A stretch of DNA of 64,000 bases from positions 360,731-424,730 of the forward strand of contig CM029646.1 in the NCBI GenBank assembly GCA_017311315.1, given 5' to 3'. The position numbers and the translations under genes were made by a program. Below, piece after piece: positions 24,150 to 36,541 of this stretch; the stretch's first letter is position 1, and each line of letters opens with the position of its first letter. Source of the stretch: Dendrocalamus latiflorus. Taxonomy: Eukaryota > Streptophyta > Magnoliopsida > Poales > Poaceae. Under the pieces are notes generated by a model. It did not search any database, was not told the origin of the DNA, and saw only the letters and a program-made list of their open reading frames with translations.

Positions 24150-26625
24150 TGAAGTCCATTCGAGGTGTTTGGCACTCAGTTTCATTGCGTGTCTCGACTT
24201 TGTCCGTGTGGAGTTTGTAGAACACGTTGAAACCCACTTTCGTGGAAAGTTTAACACTGAGTCGGATTGATTCCAAATCAATGCGGAAAATAGTGAGGGC
24301 ACACGTGAAGTCAATTCGATGTATTTGGCACTCAGTTTCTCTTTGTCACTCGATTTCGTACGAGTGTAGTTTAATGTACCCGTCAGAATCCATTTCGGTG
24401 GAATGTTTGGCACAGAGTCAGACGGATTCAAAATGTATGCCAAAATGAGTGGGGAGGCATATGAAGTCTATTCGTGGTATTTGGTACTCAGTTTCATTTC
24501 GTGACTCGATTTCGTATGCACGCAGTTTACATTTCCGTCGAAACCCGTTTTGGAAGAAAGTTTACCGTCGAGTTGGATGGATTCGAAATGCGTGCCATGA
24601 TGAGATATGATGCACGCCAAGTCCATTCGAGGTGTTTGCCACTCAGTTTATTTCATGTCTCGATTTCACATACATGGATTTTGCGGTGCCCGTCGGAATT
24701 CGATTTTGAGGAAAGTTTAACACCGACTCAGATGGATTCAATGCATGCCAAATGAGGTAGGGCACATATGAAGTCCATTCGAGGTGTTTGGCACTCAGTA
24801 TTGTTGCGTGTCTCGACTTTGTCCGTGTGGAGTTTGTAGAACACGTTGAAACCCACTTTGGTGGAAAGTTTAACACTGAGTCGGATTGATTCCAAATCAA
24901 TGCGGAAAATTGTGAGGGCACACGTGAAGTCAATTCGATGTATTTGGCACTCAGTTTCGCTTTGTCACTCGATTTCGTACGAGTGTAGTTTAAAGTACCC
25001 GTCAGAATCCATTTCGGTGGAAAGTTTGGCACGGAGTCAGACAGATTCAAAATGTATGCCAAAATGAGTGGGGAGGCATACGAAGTCTATTCGGGGTAGT
25101 TGGTTCTCAGTTTCGTTTCGTGACTCGATTTCGTATGCACGCAGTTTACATTTCCGTCGAAACCCGTTTTGGAGGAAAGTTTACCGTCGCATTAGATGGA
25201 TTCGAAATGCGTGCCATGATGAGATATGATCCACGCCAAGTCCATTTAAGGTGTTTGCCACTCAGTTTATTTCATGTCTCGATTTCACATACATGGATTT
25301 TGCGGTGCCCGTCGGAATTCGATTTTGAGGAATGTTTAACACCGACTCGGATGGATTCAATGCACGCCAAATGAGGTAGGGCACATATGAAGTCCATTCG
25401 AGGTGTTTGGCACTCAGTTTCATTGCGTGTCTCGACTTTGTCCGTGTGGAGTTTGTAGAACACGTTGAAACCCACTTTGGTGGAAAGTTTAACACTGAGT
25501 CGGATTGATTCCAAATCAATGCGGAAAATTGTGTGGGCACACGTGAAGTCAATTCGATGTATCTGGCACTCAGTTTCGCTTTGTCACTCGATTTCGTACG
25601 AGTGTAGTTTAAAGTACCCGTTACAATCCATTTCGGTGGAAAGTTTGGCACGGAGTCAGACGGATTCAAAATGTATGCCAAAATGAGTGGGGAGGCATAC
25701 AAAGTCTATTCGGGGTAGTTGGTACTCAGTTTCATTTCGTGACTCGATTTCGTATGCACGCAGTTTACATTTCCGTCGAAACCCGTTTTGGAGGAAAGTT
25801 TACCGTCGCGTTAGATTGATTCGAAATGCGTGCCATGATGAGATATGATGCACGCCAAGTCCATTCAAGGTGTTTGCCACTCAGTTTATTTCATGTCTCG
25901 ATTTCACATACATGGATTTTGCGGTGCCCGTCGGAATTCGATTTTGAGGAAAGTTTAACACCGACTCGGATGGATTCGATGCACGCCAAATGAGGTAGGG
26001 CACATACGAAGTCCATTCGAGGTGTTTGGCACTCAGTTTTATTGCGTGTCTCGACTTTGTCCGTGTGGAGTTTGTAGAACACGTTGAAACCCACTTTGGT
26101 GGAAAGTTTAACACTGAGTCGGATTGATTCCAAATCAATGCGGAAAATTCTGAGGGCAGACGTGAAGTCAATTCGTTGTATTTGGCACTCAGTTTCGCTT
26201 TGTCACTCGATTTTGCACGAGTGTAGTTTAAAGTACCCGTCAGATTCCATTTCGGTGGAAAGTTTGGCCCGGAGTCAGACGGATTCAAAATGTATGCCAA
26301 AATGAGTGGGGAGGCATACGAAGTCTATTCGGGGTAGTTGGTACTCAGTTTCATTTCGTGACTCGATTTCGTATGCACGCAGTTTACATTTCCGTCGAAA
26401 CCCGTTTTGGAGGAAAGTTTACCGTCGCGTTAGATTGATTCGAAATGCGTGCCATGATGAGATATGATGCACGCCAAGTCCATTCAAGGTGTTTGCCACT
26501 CAGTTTATTTCATGTCTCGATTTCACATACATGGATTTTGCGGTGCCCGTCGGAATTCGATTTTGAGGAAAGTTTAACACCGACTCGGATGGATTCGATG
26601 CACGCCAAATGAGGTAGGGCACATA
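24150..26625 (+). repeat. 16-mer super-repeat copy of domain A (2,476 bp)
   Basis: Four consecutive 4-mer HORs with distinct markers. Unit 1 has CCCACTTTCGTGG and TTTAATGTACCC. Unit 2 has CAGTATTGTTGCG. Unit 3 has ATTGTGTGGGCACACG and GTATCTGGC. Unit 4 has TTCTGAGGGCAGACG. The same order occupies the transposon-split copy 9752-9785 plus 21708-24149. Units 3- and 4-like HORs also precede the transposon (8514-9751). An extra unit-4-like HOR follows at 26626-27244, and a new copy starts at 27245. Confidence 0.88.
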
Positions 26626-27244
26626 TGAAGTCCATTCGAGGTGTTTGGCACTCAGTTTCATTGCGTGTCTCGACTTTGTCCGTGTGGAGTTTGTAGAACA
26701 CGTTGAAACCCACTTTGGTGGAAAGTTTAACACTGAGTCGGATTGATTCCAAATCAATGCGGAAAATTCTGAGGGCACACGTGAAGTCAATTCGTTGTAT
26801 TTGGCACTCAGTTTCGCTTTGTCACTCGATTTTGCACGAGTGTAGTTTAAAGTACCCGTCAGATTCCATTTCGGTGGAAAGTTTGGCCCGGAGTCAGACG
26901 GATTCAAAATGTATGCCAAAATGAGTGGGGAGGCATACGAAGTCTATTCGGGGTAGTTGGTACTCAGTTTCATTTCGTGACTCGATTTCGTATGCACGCA
27001 GTTTACATTTCCGTCGAAACCCGTTTTGGAGGAAAGTTTACCGTCGAGTTGGATGGATTCGAAATGCGTGCCATGATGAGATATGACGCGCGCCAAGTCC
27101 ATTCAAGGTGTTTGCCACTCAGTTTATTTCATGTCTCGATTTCACATACATGGATTTTGCGGTGCCCGTCGGAATTCGATTTTGAGGAAAGTTTAACACC
27201 GACACGGATGGATTCAACGCACGCCAAATGGGGTAGGGCACATA

Positions 27245-29720
27245 TGAAGTCCATTCGAGGTGTTTGGCACTCAGTTTCATTGCGTGTCTCGACTTTGTCC
27301 GTGTGGAGTTTGTAGAACACGTTGAAACCCACTTTCGTGGAAAGTTTAACACTGAGTCGGATTGATTCCAAATCAATGCGGAAAATAGTGAGGGCACACG
27401 TGAAGTCAATTCGATGTATTTGGCACTCAGTTTCTCTTTGTCACTCGATTTCGTACGAGTGTAGTTTAATGTACCCGTCAGAATCCATTTCGGTGGAATG
27501 TTTGGCACAGAGTCAGACGGATTCAAAATGTATGCCAAAATGAGTGGGGAGGCATATGAAGTCTATTCGTGGTATTTGGTACTCAGTTTCATTTCGTGAC
27601 TCGATTTCGTATGCACGCAGTTTACATTTCCGTCGAAACCCGTTTTGGAAGAAAGTTTACCGTCGAGTTGGATGGATTCGAAATGCGTGCCATGATGAGA
27701 TATGATGCACGCCAAGTCCATTCGAGGTGTTTGCCACTCAGTTTATTTCATGTCTCGATTTCACATACATGGATTTTGCGGTGCCCGTCGGAATTCGATT
27801 TTGAGGAAAGTTTAACACCGACTCAGATGGATTCAATGCATGCCAAATGAGGTAGGGCACATATGAAGTCCATTCGAGGTGTTTGGCACTCAGTATTGTT
27901 GCGTGTCTCGACTTTGTCCGTGTGGAGTTTGTAGAACACGTTGAAACCCACTTTGGTGGAAAGTTTAACACTGAGTCGGATTGATTCCAAATCAATGCGG
28001 AAAATTGTGAGGGCACACGTGAAGTCAATTCGATGTATCTGGCACTCAGTTTCGCTTTGTCACTCGATTTCGTACGAGTGTAGTTTAAAGTACCCGTCAG
28101 AATCCATTTCGGTGGAAAGTTTGGCACGGAGTCAGACGGATTCAAAATGTATGCCAAAATGAGTGGGGAGGCATACAAAGTCTATTCGGGGTAGTTGGTA
28201 CTCAGTTTCATTTCGTGACTCGATTTCGTATGCACGCAGTTTACATTTCCGTCGAAACCCGTTTTGGAGGAAAGTTTACCGTCGCGTTAGATTGATTCGA
28301 AATGCGTGCCATGATGAGATATGATGCACGCCAAGTCCATTCAAGGTGTTTGCCACTCAGTTTATTTCATGTCTCGATTTCACATATATGGATTTTGCGG
28401 TGCCCGTCGGAATTCGATTTTGAGGAAAGTTTAACACCGACTCAGATGGATTCAATGCATGCCAAATGAGGTAGGGCACATATGAAGTCCATTCGAGGTG
28501 TTTGGCACTCAGTATTGTTGCGTGTCTCGACTTTGTCCGTGTGGAGTTTGTAGAACACGTTGAAACCCACTTTGGTGGAAAGTTTAACACTGAGTCGGAT
28601 TGATTCCAAATCAATGCGGAAAATTGTGAGGGCACACGTGAAGTCAATTCGATGTATTTGGCACTCAGTTTCGCTTTGTCACTCGATTTCGTAGGAGTGT
28701 AGTTTAAAGTACCCGTCAGAATCCATTTCGGTGGAAAGTTTGGCACGGAGTCAGACGGATTCAAAATGTATGCCAAAATGAGTGGGGAGGCATACGAAGT
28801 CTATTCGGGGTAGTTGGTTCTCAGTTTCGTTTCGTGACTCGATTTCGTATGCACGCAGTTTACATTTCCGTCGAAACCCGTTTTGGAGGAAAGTTTACCG
28901 TCGCATTAGATGGATTCGAAATGCGTGCCATGATGAGATATGATGCACGCCAAGTCCATTCAAGGTGTTTGCCACTCAGTTTATTTCATGTCTCGATTTC
29001 ACATACATGGATTTTGCGGTGCCCGTCGGAATTCGATTTTGAGGAATGTTTAACACCGACTCGGATGGATTCAATGCACGCCAAATGAGGTAGGGCACAT
29101 ATGAAGTCCATTCGAGGTGTTTGGCACTCAGTTTCATTGCGTGTCTCGACTTTGTCCGTGTGGAGTTTGTAGAACACGTTGAAACCCACTTTGGTGGAAA
29201 GTTTAACACTGAGTCGGATTGATTCCAAATCAATGCGGAAAATTGTGAGGGCACACGTGAAGTCAATTCGATGTATCTGGCACTCAGTTTCGCTTTGTCA
29301 CTCGATTTCGTACGAGTGTAGTTTAAAGTACCCGTCAGAATCTATTTCGGTGGAAAGTTTGGCACGGAGTCAGACGGATTCAAAATGTATGCCAAAATGA
29401 GTGGGGAGGCATACAAAGTCTATTCGGGGTAGTTGGTACTCAGTTTCATTTCGTGACTCGATTTCGTATGCACGCAGTTTACATTTCCGTCGAAACCCGT
29501 TTTGGAGGAAAGTTTACCGTCGCGTTAGATTGATTCGAAATGCGTGCCATGATGAGATATGATGCACGCCAAGTCCATTCAAGGTGTTTGCCACTCAGTT
29601 TATTTCATGTCTCGATTTCACATACATGGATTTTGCGGTGCCCGTCGGAATTCGATTTTGAGGAAAGTTTAACACCGACTCGGATGGATTCGATGCACGC
29701 CAAATGAGGTAGGGCACATA
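27245..29720 (+). repeat. Rearranged third copy of the 16-mer super-repeat
   Basis: Begins with the unit-1 markers of the 2,476-bp block. The next HOR (27864-28482) combines the unit-2 marker CAGTATTGTTGCG with the unit-3 marker GTATCTGGC, and unit-2 markers then appear again at 28483-29101 before a unit-3-like HOR. The marker order is therefore reshuffled by exchange between HOR units in register, since the 619-bp spacing is kept. Confidence 0.72.
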
Positions 29721-29979
29721 CGAAGTCCATTCGAGGTGTTTGGCACTCAGTTTCATTGCGTGTCTCGACTTTGTCCGTGTGGAGTTTGTAGAACACGTTG
29801 AAACCCACTTTTGTGGAAAGTTTAACACTGAGTCGGATTGATTCCAAATCAATGCGGAAAATAGTGAGGGCACACGTGAAGTCAATTCGATGTATTTGGC
29901 ACTCAGTTTCTCTTTGTCACTCGATTTCGTACGAGTGTAGTTTAATGTACCCGTAGAATCCATTTCGGTGGAATGTTTG

Positions 29980-32900
29980 GCACAGGAGTCAGACGGATTC
30001 AAAATGTATGCCAAAATGAGTGGGGAGGCATATGAAGTCTATTCGTGGTATTTGGTACTCAGTTTCATTTCGTGACTCGATTTCGTATGCACGCAGTTTA
30101 CATTTCCGTCGAAACCCATTTTGGAAGAAAGTTTACCGTCGAGTTGGATGGATTCGAAATGCGTGCCATGATGAGATATGATGCACGCCAAGTCCATTCG
30201 AGGTGTTTGCCACTCAGTTTATTTCATGTCTCGATTTCACATACATGGATTTTGCGGTGCCCGTCGGAATTCGATTTTGAGGAAAGTTTAACACCGACTC
30301 GGATGGATTCAATGCATGCCAAATGAGGTAGGGCACATATGAAGTCCATTCGAGGTGTTTGGCACTCAGTATTATTGCGTGTCTCGATTTTATCCGTGTG
30401 GAGTTTGTAGTACCCGTTGAAACCCACTTTGGTGGAAAGTTTAACACGGAGTCGGATTGATTCCAAATCAATGCGGAAAATAGTGAGGGCACACGTGAAG
30501 TCAATTCGATGTAGCTGGCACTCAGTTTCGCTTTGTCACTCGATTTCGTACGAGTGTAGTTTAAAGTACCCGTCAGAATCCATTTCGGTTGAAAGTTTGG
30601 CACGGAGTCAGACGGATTCAAAATGTATGCCAAAATGAGTGGGGAGGCATACGAAGTCTATTCGTTGTAGTTGGTACTCAGTTTCATTTCGTGACTCGAT
30701 TTCGTATGCACGCAGTTTACATTTCCGTCGAAACACGTTTTGGAGGAAAGTTTACCGTCACGTTAGATTGATTCGAAATGCGTGCCATGATGAGATATGA
30801 TGCACGCCAAGTCCATTCAAGGTGTTTGCCACTCAGTTTATTTCATGTCTCGATTTCACATACATGGATTTTGCGGTGCCCGTCGGAATTCGATTTTGAG
30901 GAAAGTTTAACACCGACTCGGATGGATTCAATGCACGCCAAATGAGGTAGGGCACATACGAAGTCCATTCGAGGTGTTTGGCACTCAGTTTCATTGCGTG
31001 TCTCGACTTTGTCCGTGTGGAGTTTGTAGAACACGTTGAAACCCACTTTGGTGGAAAGTTTAACACTGAGTCGGATTGATTCCAAATCAATGCGGAAAAT
31101 TGTGAGGGCACACGTGAAGTCAATTCGATGTATCTGGCACTCAGTTTCGCTTTGTCACTCGATTTTGCACGAGTGTAGTTTAAAGTACCCGTCAGAATTC
31201 CATTTCGGTGGAAAGTTTGGCCCGGAGTCAGACGGATTCAAAATGTATGCCAAAATGAGTGGGGAGGCATACGAAGTCTATTCGGGGTAGTTGGTACTCA
31301 GTTTCAGTTTCGTGACTCGATTTCGTATGCACGCAGTTTACATTTCCGTCGAAACCCGTTTTGGAGGAAAGTTTACCGTCGAGTTGGATGGATTCGAAAT
31401 GCGTGCCATGATGAGATATGATGCACGCCAAGTCCATTCAAGGTGTTTGCCACTCAGTTTATTTCATGTCTCGATTTCACATACATGGATTTTGCGGTGC
31501 CCGTCGGAATTCGATTTTGAGGAAAGTTTAACACCGACTACGGATGGATATCAACGCACGCCAAATGAGGTAGGGCACATATGAAGTCCATTCGAGGTGT
31601 TTGGCACTCAGTATTCATTGCGTGTCTCGACTTTGTCCGTGTGGAGTTTGTAGAACACGTTGAAACCCACTTTGGTGGAAAGTTTAACACTGAGTCGGAT
31701 TGATTCCAAATCAATGCGGAAAATAGTGAGGGCACACGTGAAGTCAATTCGATGTATCTTGGCACTCAGTTTCTCTTTGTCACTCGATTTCGTACGAGTG
31801 TAGTTTAAAGTACCCGTCAGAATCCATTTCGGTGGAATGTTTGGGACGGAGTCAGACGGATTCAAAATGTATGCCAAAATGAGTGGGGAGGCATACGAAG
31901 TCTATTCGGGGTATTTGGTACTCAGTTTCATTTCGTGACTCGATTTCGTATGCACGCAGTTTACATTTCCGTCGAAACCCGTTTTGGAAGAAAGTTTACC
32001 GTCGAGTTGGATGGATTCGAAATGCGTGCCATGATGAGATATGATGCACGCCAAGTCCATTCGAGCTGTTTGCCACTCAGTTTATTTCATGTCTCGATTT
32101 CACATACATGGATTTTGCGGTGCCCGTCGGAATTCGATTTTGAGGAAAGTTTAACACCGACTCGGATGGATTCAATGCACTGCCAAATGAGGTAGGGCAC
32201 ATATGAAGTCCATTCGAGGTGTTTGGCACTCAGTTTCATTGCGTGTCTCGATTTTGTCCGTGTGGAGTTTGTAGTAACACGTTGAAACCCACTTTGGTGC
32301 GAAAGTTTAACACTGAGTCGGATTGATTCCAAATCAATGCGGAAAATAGTGAGGGCACACGTGAAGTCAATTCGATGTATCTGGCACTCAGTTTCGCTTT
32401 GTCACTCGATTTCGTACGAGTGTAGTTTAAAGTACCCGTCAGAATCCATTTCGGTGGAAATGTTTGGCACAGAGTCAGACGGATTCAAAATGTATGCCAA
32501 AATGAGTGGGGAGGCATACGAAGTCTATTCGGGTATTTGGTACTCAGTTTCATTTCGTGACTCGATTTCGTATGCACGCAGTTTACATTTCCGTCGAAAC
32601 CCGTTTTGGAGAAAGTTTACCGTCGAGTTGGATGGATTCGAAATGCGTGCCATGATGAGATATGATGCACGCCAAGTCCATTCGAGCTGTTTGCCACTCA
32701 GTTTATTTCATGTCTCGATTTCACATACATGGATTTTGCGGTGCCCGTCGGAATTCGATTTTGAGGAAAGTTTAACACCGACTCGGATGGATTCAATGCA
32801 CTGCCAAATGAGGTAGGGCACATATGAAGTCCATTCGAGGGTTTGGCACTCAGTTTCATTGCGTGTCTCGATTTTGTCCGTGTGGAGTTTGTAGAACCGT

Positions 32901-33094
32901 TGAAACCCACTTTGGTGGAAAGTTTAACACTGAGTCGGATTGATTCCAAATCAATGCGGAAAATAGTGAGGGCACACGTGAAGTCAATTCGATGTAGCTG
33001 GCACTCAGTTTCGCTTTGTCACTCGATTTCGTACGAGTGTAGTTTAAAGTACCCGTCAGAATCCATTTCGGTGGAAGTTTGGCACGGAGTCAGA
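29980..33094. other. Low-quality consensus flanking the gap
   Basis: Doubled alleles at 29984-29986, 31196-31198, 31306-31307, 31539-31540, 31613-31614, 31758-31759, 32180-32181, 32275-32276, about 32460 and 32801-32802. Single-base losses at about 32531, 32610, 32840, 32897 and 33077. The units at about 31.9-32.5 and 32.5-33.1 kb share the CACTGCC doubling, which suggests they derive from one consensus. Confidence 0.72.
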
Positions 33095-33194
33095 NNNNNN
33101 NNNNNNNNNNNNNNNNNNNNNNNNNNNNNNNNNNNNNNNNNNNNNNNNNNNNNNNNNNNNNNNNNNNNNNNNNNNNNNNNNNNNNNNNNNNNNN
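33095..33194. other. Assembly gap (100 N)
   Basis: Exactly 100 N, a conventional placeholder for a gap of unknown size. It interrupts a type-2/3 monomer and coincides with the change from the 4-mer (domain A) to the 7-mer (domain B), so the distance between the two domains, and their adjacency, are unproven. Confidence 0.98.
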
Positions 33195-33747
33195 ATTTCC
33201 CGTCGAAACCCATTTTGGAGGAAAGTTTCCCGTCGAGTTCGATGGATTCGAAATGCGTGCCAAAATGAGATATGATGCATGTCAAGTCCATTCAAGGTGT
33301 TCGCCACTCAGTTTATTTCATCTCTCGATTTGACATACATGGAGTTTGCGATGCCCGTCAGAATTCGATTTTGAGGAAAGTTTCACACTGAGTCGGATGG
33401 ATTCAAAATCAATGCGGAAAATAGTTAGGCACACGTGAAGTCCATTCGATGTGTTTTCCACTCAGTTTCATTTTGTCACTCGATTTCGTGCGAGTTGAGT
33501 TTAAAGTACCCGTCGGAATCCATTTCAGTGGAAAGTTTGACACGGAGTCAGACGGATTCAAAATGGACGCCAAAATGAGTGGGGATGCATATGAAGTCCA
33601 TTCGTGGTATTTGGTACTCAGTTTCATTTCGTGACTCGATTTCGTATGCATGCAGTTTACATTTCCCGTCGAAACCCATTTTGAAGGAAAGTTTAACGTC
33701 GAGTTGGATGGTTTCGAAATGCGTGCCAAAATGAGATATGATGCATG

Positions 33748-36541
33748 TCAAGTCCATTCAAGGTGTTTGCCACTCAGTTTATTTCATCTCTCGATTTCAC
33801 ATACATGGAGTTTGCGGTGCCCGTCAGAATTCGATTTTGAGGAAAGTTTAACACCGACACGGATGGATTCAATGCATGCCAAATGAGGTAGGGCACATAT
33901 GAATTCGATTCGAGGTGTTTGGCACTCAGTTTCATTGCGTGTCTCGATTTTGTCCGTATAGAGTTTGTTGTACCCGTTGAAACCCATTTTGATGGAAAGT
34001 TTAACACTGAGTCGGATGGATTCAAAATCAATGTGGAAAATAGTTAGGGCACACGTGAAGTCCATTCGTTGTGTTTGGCGCTCAGTTTCATTTTGTCACT
34101 CGATTTCGTGCGAGTAGAGTTTAAAGTACCCGTCGGAATCCATTTCGGTGGAAAGTTTAACACGGAGTCAGACGGATTCAAAATATATGCCAAAATTAGT
34201 GGGGATGCATATGAAGTCCATTCGGGGTATTTGGTACTCAGTTTCATTTCGTGACTCGATTTTGTATGCATGCAGTTTAGATTTCCCGTCGAAACCCATT
34301 TTGGAGGAAAGTTTCCCGTCGAGTTCGATGGATTCGAAATGTGTGCCAAAATGAGATATGATGCATGTCAAGTCCATTCAAGGTGTTCGCCACTCAGTTT
34401 ATTTCATCTCTCGATTTGACATACATGGAGTTTGCGATGCCCGTCAAAATTCGATTTTGAGGAAAGTTTTACACTGAGTCGGACGGATTCAAAATCAATG
34501 CGGAAAATAGTTAGGGCACACGTGAAGTCCATTCGATGTGTTTGGCACTCAGTTTCATTTTGTCACTCGATTTCGTGCGAGTTGAGTTTAAAGTACCCGT
34601 TGGAATCCATTTCGGTGGAAAGTTTGACACGGAGTCAGACGGATTCAAAATGGACGCCAAAATGAGTGGGGATGCATATGAAGTCCATTCGTGGTATTTG
34701 GTACTCAGTTTCATTTCGTGACTCGATTTCGTATGAATGCAGTTTACATTTCCCGTCGAAACCCATTTTGGAGGAAAGTTTACCGTCGAGTTGGATGGTT
34801 TCGAAATGCGTGCCAAAATGAGATATGATGCATGTCAAGTCCATTCAAGGTGTTTGCCACTCAGTTTATTTCATCTCTCGATTTCACATACATGGAGTTT
34901 GCGGTGCCCGTCAGAATTCGATTTTGAGGAAAGTTTAACACCGACTCGGATGGATTCATTGCATGCCAAATGAGGTAGGGCACATGTGAATTCCATTCGA
35001 GGTGTTTGGCACTCAGTTTCATTGCGTGTCTCGATTTTGTCCGTGTGGAGTTTGTAGTACCCGTTGAAACGCACTTTGGTGGTAAGTTTTACACTGAGTC
35101 GGACGGATTCAAAATCAACGCGGAAAATAGTTAGGGCACACGTGAAGTCCATTCGATGTGTTTGGCACTCAGTTTCATTTTGTCACTCGATTTCGTGCGA
35201 GTTGAGTTTAAAGTACCCGTCGGAATCCATTTCGGTGGAAAGTTTGACACGGAGTCAGACGGATTCAAAATGGACGCCAAAATGAGTGGGGATGCATATG
35301 AAGTCCATTCGTGGTATTTGGCACTCAATTGCATTTCGTGACTCGATTTCGTATGCAAGCAGTTTACATTTCCCGTCGAAACCCATTTTGAAGGAAAGTT
35401 TACCGTCGAGTTGGATGGTTTCGAAATGCGTGCCAAAATGAGATATGATGCATGTCAAGTCCATTCAAGGTGTTTGCCACTCAGTTTATTTCATCTCTCG
35501 ATTTCACATACATGGAGTTTGCGGTGCCCGTCAGAATTCGATTTTGAGGAAAGTTTAACACCGACACGGATGGATTCAATGCATGCCAAATGAGGTAGGG
35601 CACATATGAATTCCATTCGAGGTGTTTGGCACTCAGTTTCATTGCGTGTCTCGATTTTGTCCGTATAGAGTTTGTTGTACCCGTTGAAACCCATTTTGGT
35701 AGAAAGTTTAACACTGAGTCGGATGGATTCAAAATCAATGTGGAAAATAGTTAGGGCACACGTGAAGTCCATTCGTTGTGTTTGGCGCTCAGTTTCATTT
35801 TGTCACTCGATTTCGTGCGAGTAGAGTTTAAAGTACCCGTCGGAATCCATTTCGATGGAAAGTTTAACACGGAGTCAGACGGATTCAAAATATATGCCAA
35901 AATCAGTGGGGATGCATATGAAGTCCATTCGGGGTATTTGGTACTCAGTTTCATTTCGTGACTCGATTTTGTATGCATGCAGTTTAGATTTCCCGTCGAA
36001 ACCCATTTTGGAGGAAAGTTTCCCGTCGAGTTCGATGGATTCGAAATGCGTGCCAAAATGAGATATGATGCATGTCAAGTCCATTCAAGGTGTTCGCCAC
36101 TCAGTTTATTTCATCTCTCGATTTGACATACATGGAGTTTGCGATGCCCGTCAGAATTCGATTTTGAGGAAAGTTTTACACTGAGTCGGACGGATTCAAA
36201 ATCAATGCGGAAAATAGTTAGGGCACACGTGAAGTCCATTCGATGTGTTTGGCACTCAGTTTCATTTTGTCACTCGATTTCGTGCGAGTTGAGTTTAAAG
36301 TACCCGTTGGAATCCATTTCGGTGGAAAGTTTGACACCGACTCAGACGGATTCAAAATGGACGCCAAAATGAGTGGGGATGCATATGAAGTCCATTCGTG
36401 GTATTTGGTACTCAGTTTCATTTCGTGACTCGATTTCGTATGAATGCAGTTTACATTTCCCGTCGAAACCCATTTTGGAGGAAAGTTTACCGTCGAGTTG
36501 GATGGTTTCGAAATGCGTGCCAAAATGAGATATGATGCATG
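33748..36541 (+). repeat. 18-mer super-repeat copy 1 (2,794 bp)
   Basis: Seven-, four- and seven-monomer units in that order (1,087+620+1,087 bp). The 4-mer (34835-35454) carries its own variants in type 1 (GAAACGCACTTTGGTGGTAAG) that recur exactly 2,794 bp downstream, near 37858. Confidence 0.82.

Larger units (their letters stand above)
21708..33094 (+). repeat. Satellite array, domain A (right part), 4-mer HOR
   Basis: About 73 monomers with the same 1-2-3-4 order and 619-bp period as the left part, in exact register across the transposon. Type-1 starts include 22293, 22912, 23531, 24150, 24769, 25388, 26007, 26626, 27245, 27864, 28483, 29102 and 29721. Unit-specific variants recur every fourth HOR and define a 2,476-bp super-repeat. 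From about 29.9 kb the sequence drifts toward domain-B features (GTAGTACCCG in type 1) and shows many one-base gains and losses as the assembly gap approaches. Confidence 0.95.

Noticed and set aside
33095..33194. Open frames running through X residues at the gap
   Set aside because: They are translations across 100 N and have no meaning.
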